Below, in pieces: positions 63,615 through 64,000 of a stretch of DNA of 64,000 nucleotides; position 1 is the first letter of the stretch, and each line of letters begins with the position of its first letter. The translations under genes and the position numbers were made by a program. The DNA comes from an uncultured Tenacibaculum sp. GTDB lineage: Bacteria > Bacteroidota > Bacteroidia > Flavobacteriales > Flavobacteriaceae. The notes under the pieces are model-generated. The model was not told where the DNA came from, searched no databases, and saw nothing but the letters and a program-made list of their open reading frames with translations. The stretch is from the NCBI GenBank assembly GCA_947497895.1, contig CANMIL010000008.1:62001-126000 (forward strand), read 5' to 3'.

Positions 63615-64000
63615 ATGTCAGAAGTGAAAACAGATCTATTACGAGGAGGACAGTTCCTAGTAAAAGAAACACAATGTGAAGATGTATTTACTCCAGAAGA
63701 TTTTTCTGAGGAGCAAACAATGATGAGAGATGCGGTACAGGAATTTAATGACCGCGAGATTATACCTCACAAAAACCGTTTTGAAGCGAAAGATTATGCT
63801 TTAACGGAAGAAACAATGCGTAAAGCAGGTGAGTTAGGTTTTTTAGGAGTTGCTGTACCTGAGGCTTATGGTGGTTTAGGAATGGGATTTGTTTCTACCA
63901 TGTTAACGTGTGATTATATATCAAGTGGAACAGGTTCGTTTAGTACTGCTTTTGGTGCACATACAGGAATCGGTACAATGCCGATTACTTTATACGGTAC
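63615..64000 (+). CDS. Acyl-CoA dehydrogenase, N-terminal part (cut by window end)
   Basis: Only the first ~128 residues are present; the frame is open to the window edge. The start reads MSEVKTDLLRGGQFLVKETQ, then FSEEQTMMRDAVQEFNDREI, then a typical acyl-CoA dehydrogenase N-terminal helical domain (GELGFLGVAVPEAYGGLGM). It is the first oxidation step of beta-oxidation (FAD-dependent). About 190 bp separate it from the thiolase gene, with no obvious terminator, so cotranscription is likely. Confidence 0.9.
   Translation, partial: MSEVKTDLLRGGQFLVKETQCEDVFTPEDFSEEQTMMRDAVQEFNDREIIPHKNRFEAKDYALTEETMRKAGELGFLGVAVPEAYGGLGMGFVSTMLTCDYISSGTGSFSTAFGAHTGIGTMPITLYG

Overview
The window reads as a chromosomal piece of a marine-type member of the Flavobacteriaceae (Bacteroidota). 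Supporting signs are the low GC content, promoter-like TAnnTTTG boxes, a C-terminal type IX secretion (T9SS) sorting domain on a GH16 enzyme, a fused E1 alpha/beta 2-oxoacid dehydrogenase, DUF2851 and DUF6952-like proteins, and a VCBS-lipoprotein/vanadium haloperoxidase pair. No species call is possible from sequence reading alone. I found no rRNA, tRNA, CRISPR array or intact insertion sequence.

Region 1 (1-22240) is one very large operon-like tandem array: the 3' end of one copy plus eight complete copies of a ~910-residue secreted, TPR-rich, membrane-anchored CHAT protease-like protein. Every junction overlaps by exactly 14 bp. The C-terminal CHAT halves are almost identical and keep the His/Cys dyad. 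The N-terminal TPR halves are diverse and visibly mosaic between copies. The last copy has its own C-terminus and is followed by a terminator.

Region 2 (22241-36500) holds mostly housekeeping or single genes: a LOG-family protein, an M1-peptidase-like protein without the zinc motif fused to a barrel-like C-terminus, the fused E1 2-oxoacid dehydrogenase, an SH3-like lipoprotein, DUF2851, a nitroreductase, an overlapping symporter / 60-residue basic protein / DUF985 cupin set, and two secreted proteins of unknown role.

Region 3 (36700-49400) contains a VCBS/ASPIC lipoprotein with a vanadium-dependent haloperoxidase, then a peroxide-defence locus (peroxiredoxin, thioredoxin-like, small protein) facing away from katG with a PerR-box-like site between them. 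A sigma-54-type response regulator without a DNA-binding domain, a 161-bp long-palindrome element, a phosphatidylserine-decarboxylase-family enzyme and an MscS channel follow.

Region 4 (49401-57590) contains an ABC-2 exporter operon and then the second candidate system: a membrane-bound propeller/Y_Y_Y/LytTR regulator, a lipoprotein, a 74-residue double-glycine-leader peptide and a radical SAM/SPASM enzyme. A ~190-bp regulatory block is duplicated in front of the lipoprotein and the peptide. It carries pairs of 9-bp direct repeats with a 21-bp period, and the same kind of pair lies in front of the regulator gene. This looks like a self-regulated ribosomal-peptide (RiPP) locus.

Region 5 (57588-64000) has a secreted GH16 glucanase divergent from a MarR-led fatty-acid beta-oxidation operon (MarR, FadB-like, thiolase, acyl-CoA dehydrogenase cut by the window end). 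Two TATGCA-type palindromes lie in the shared promoter region.
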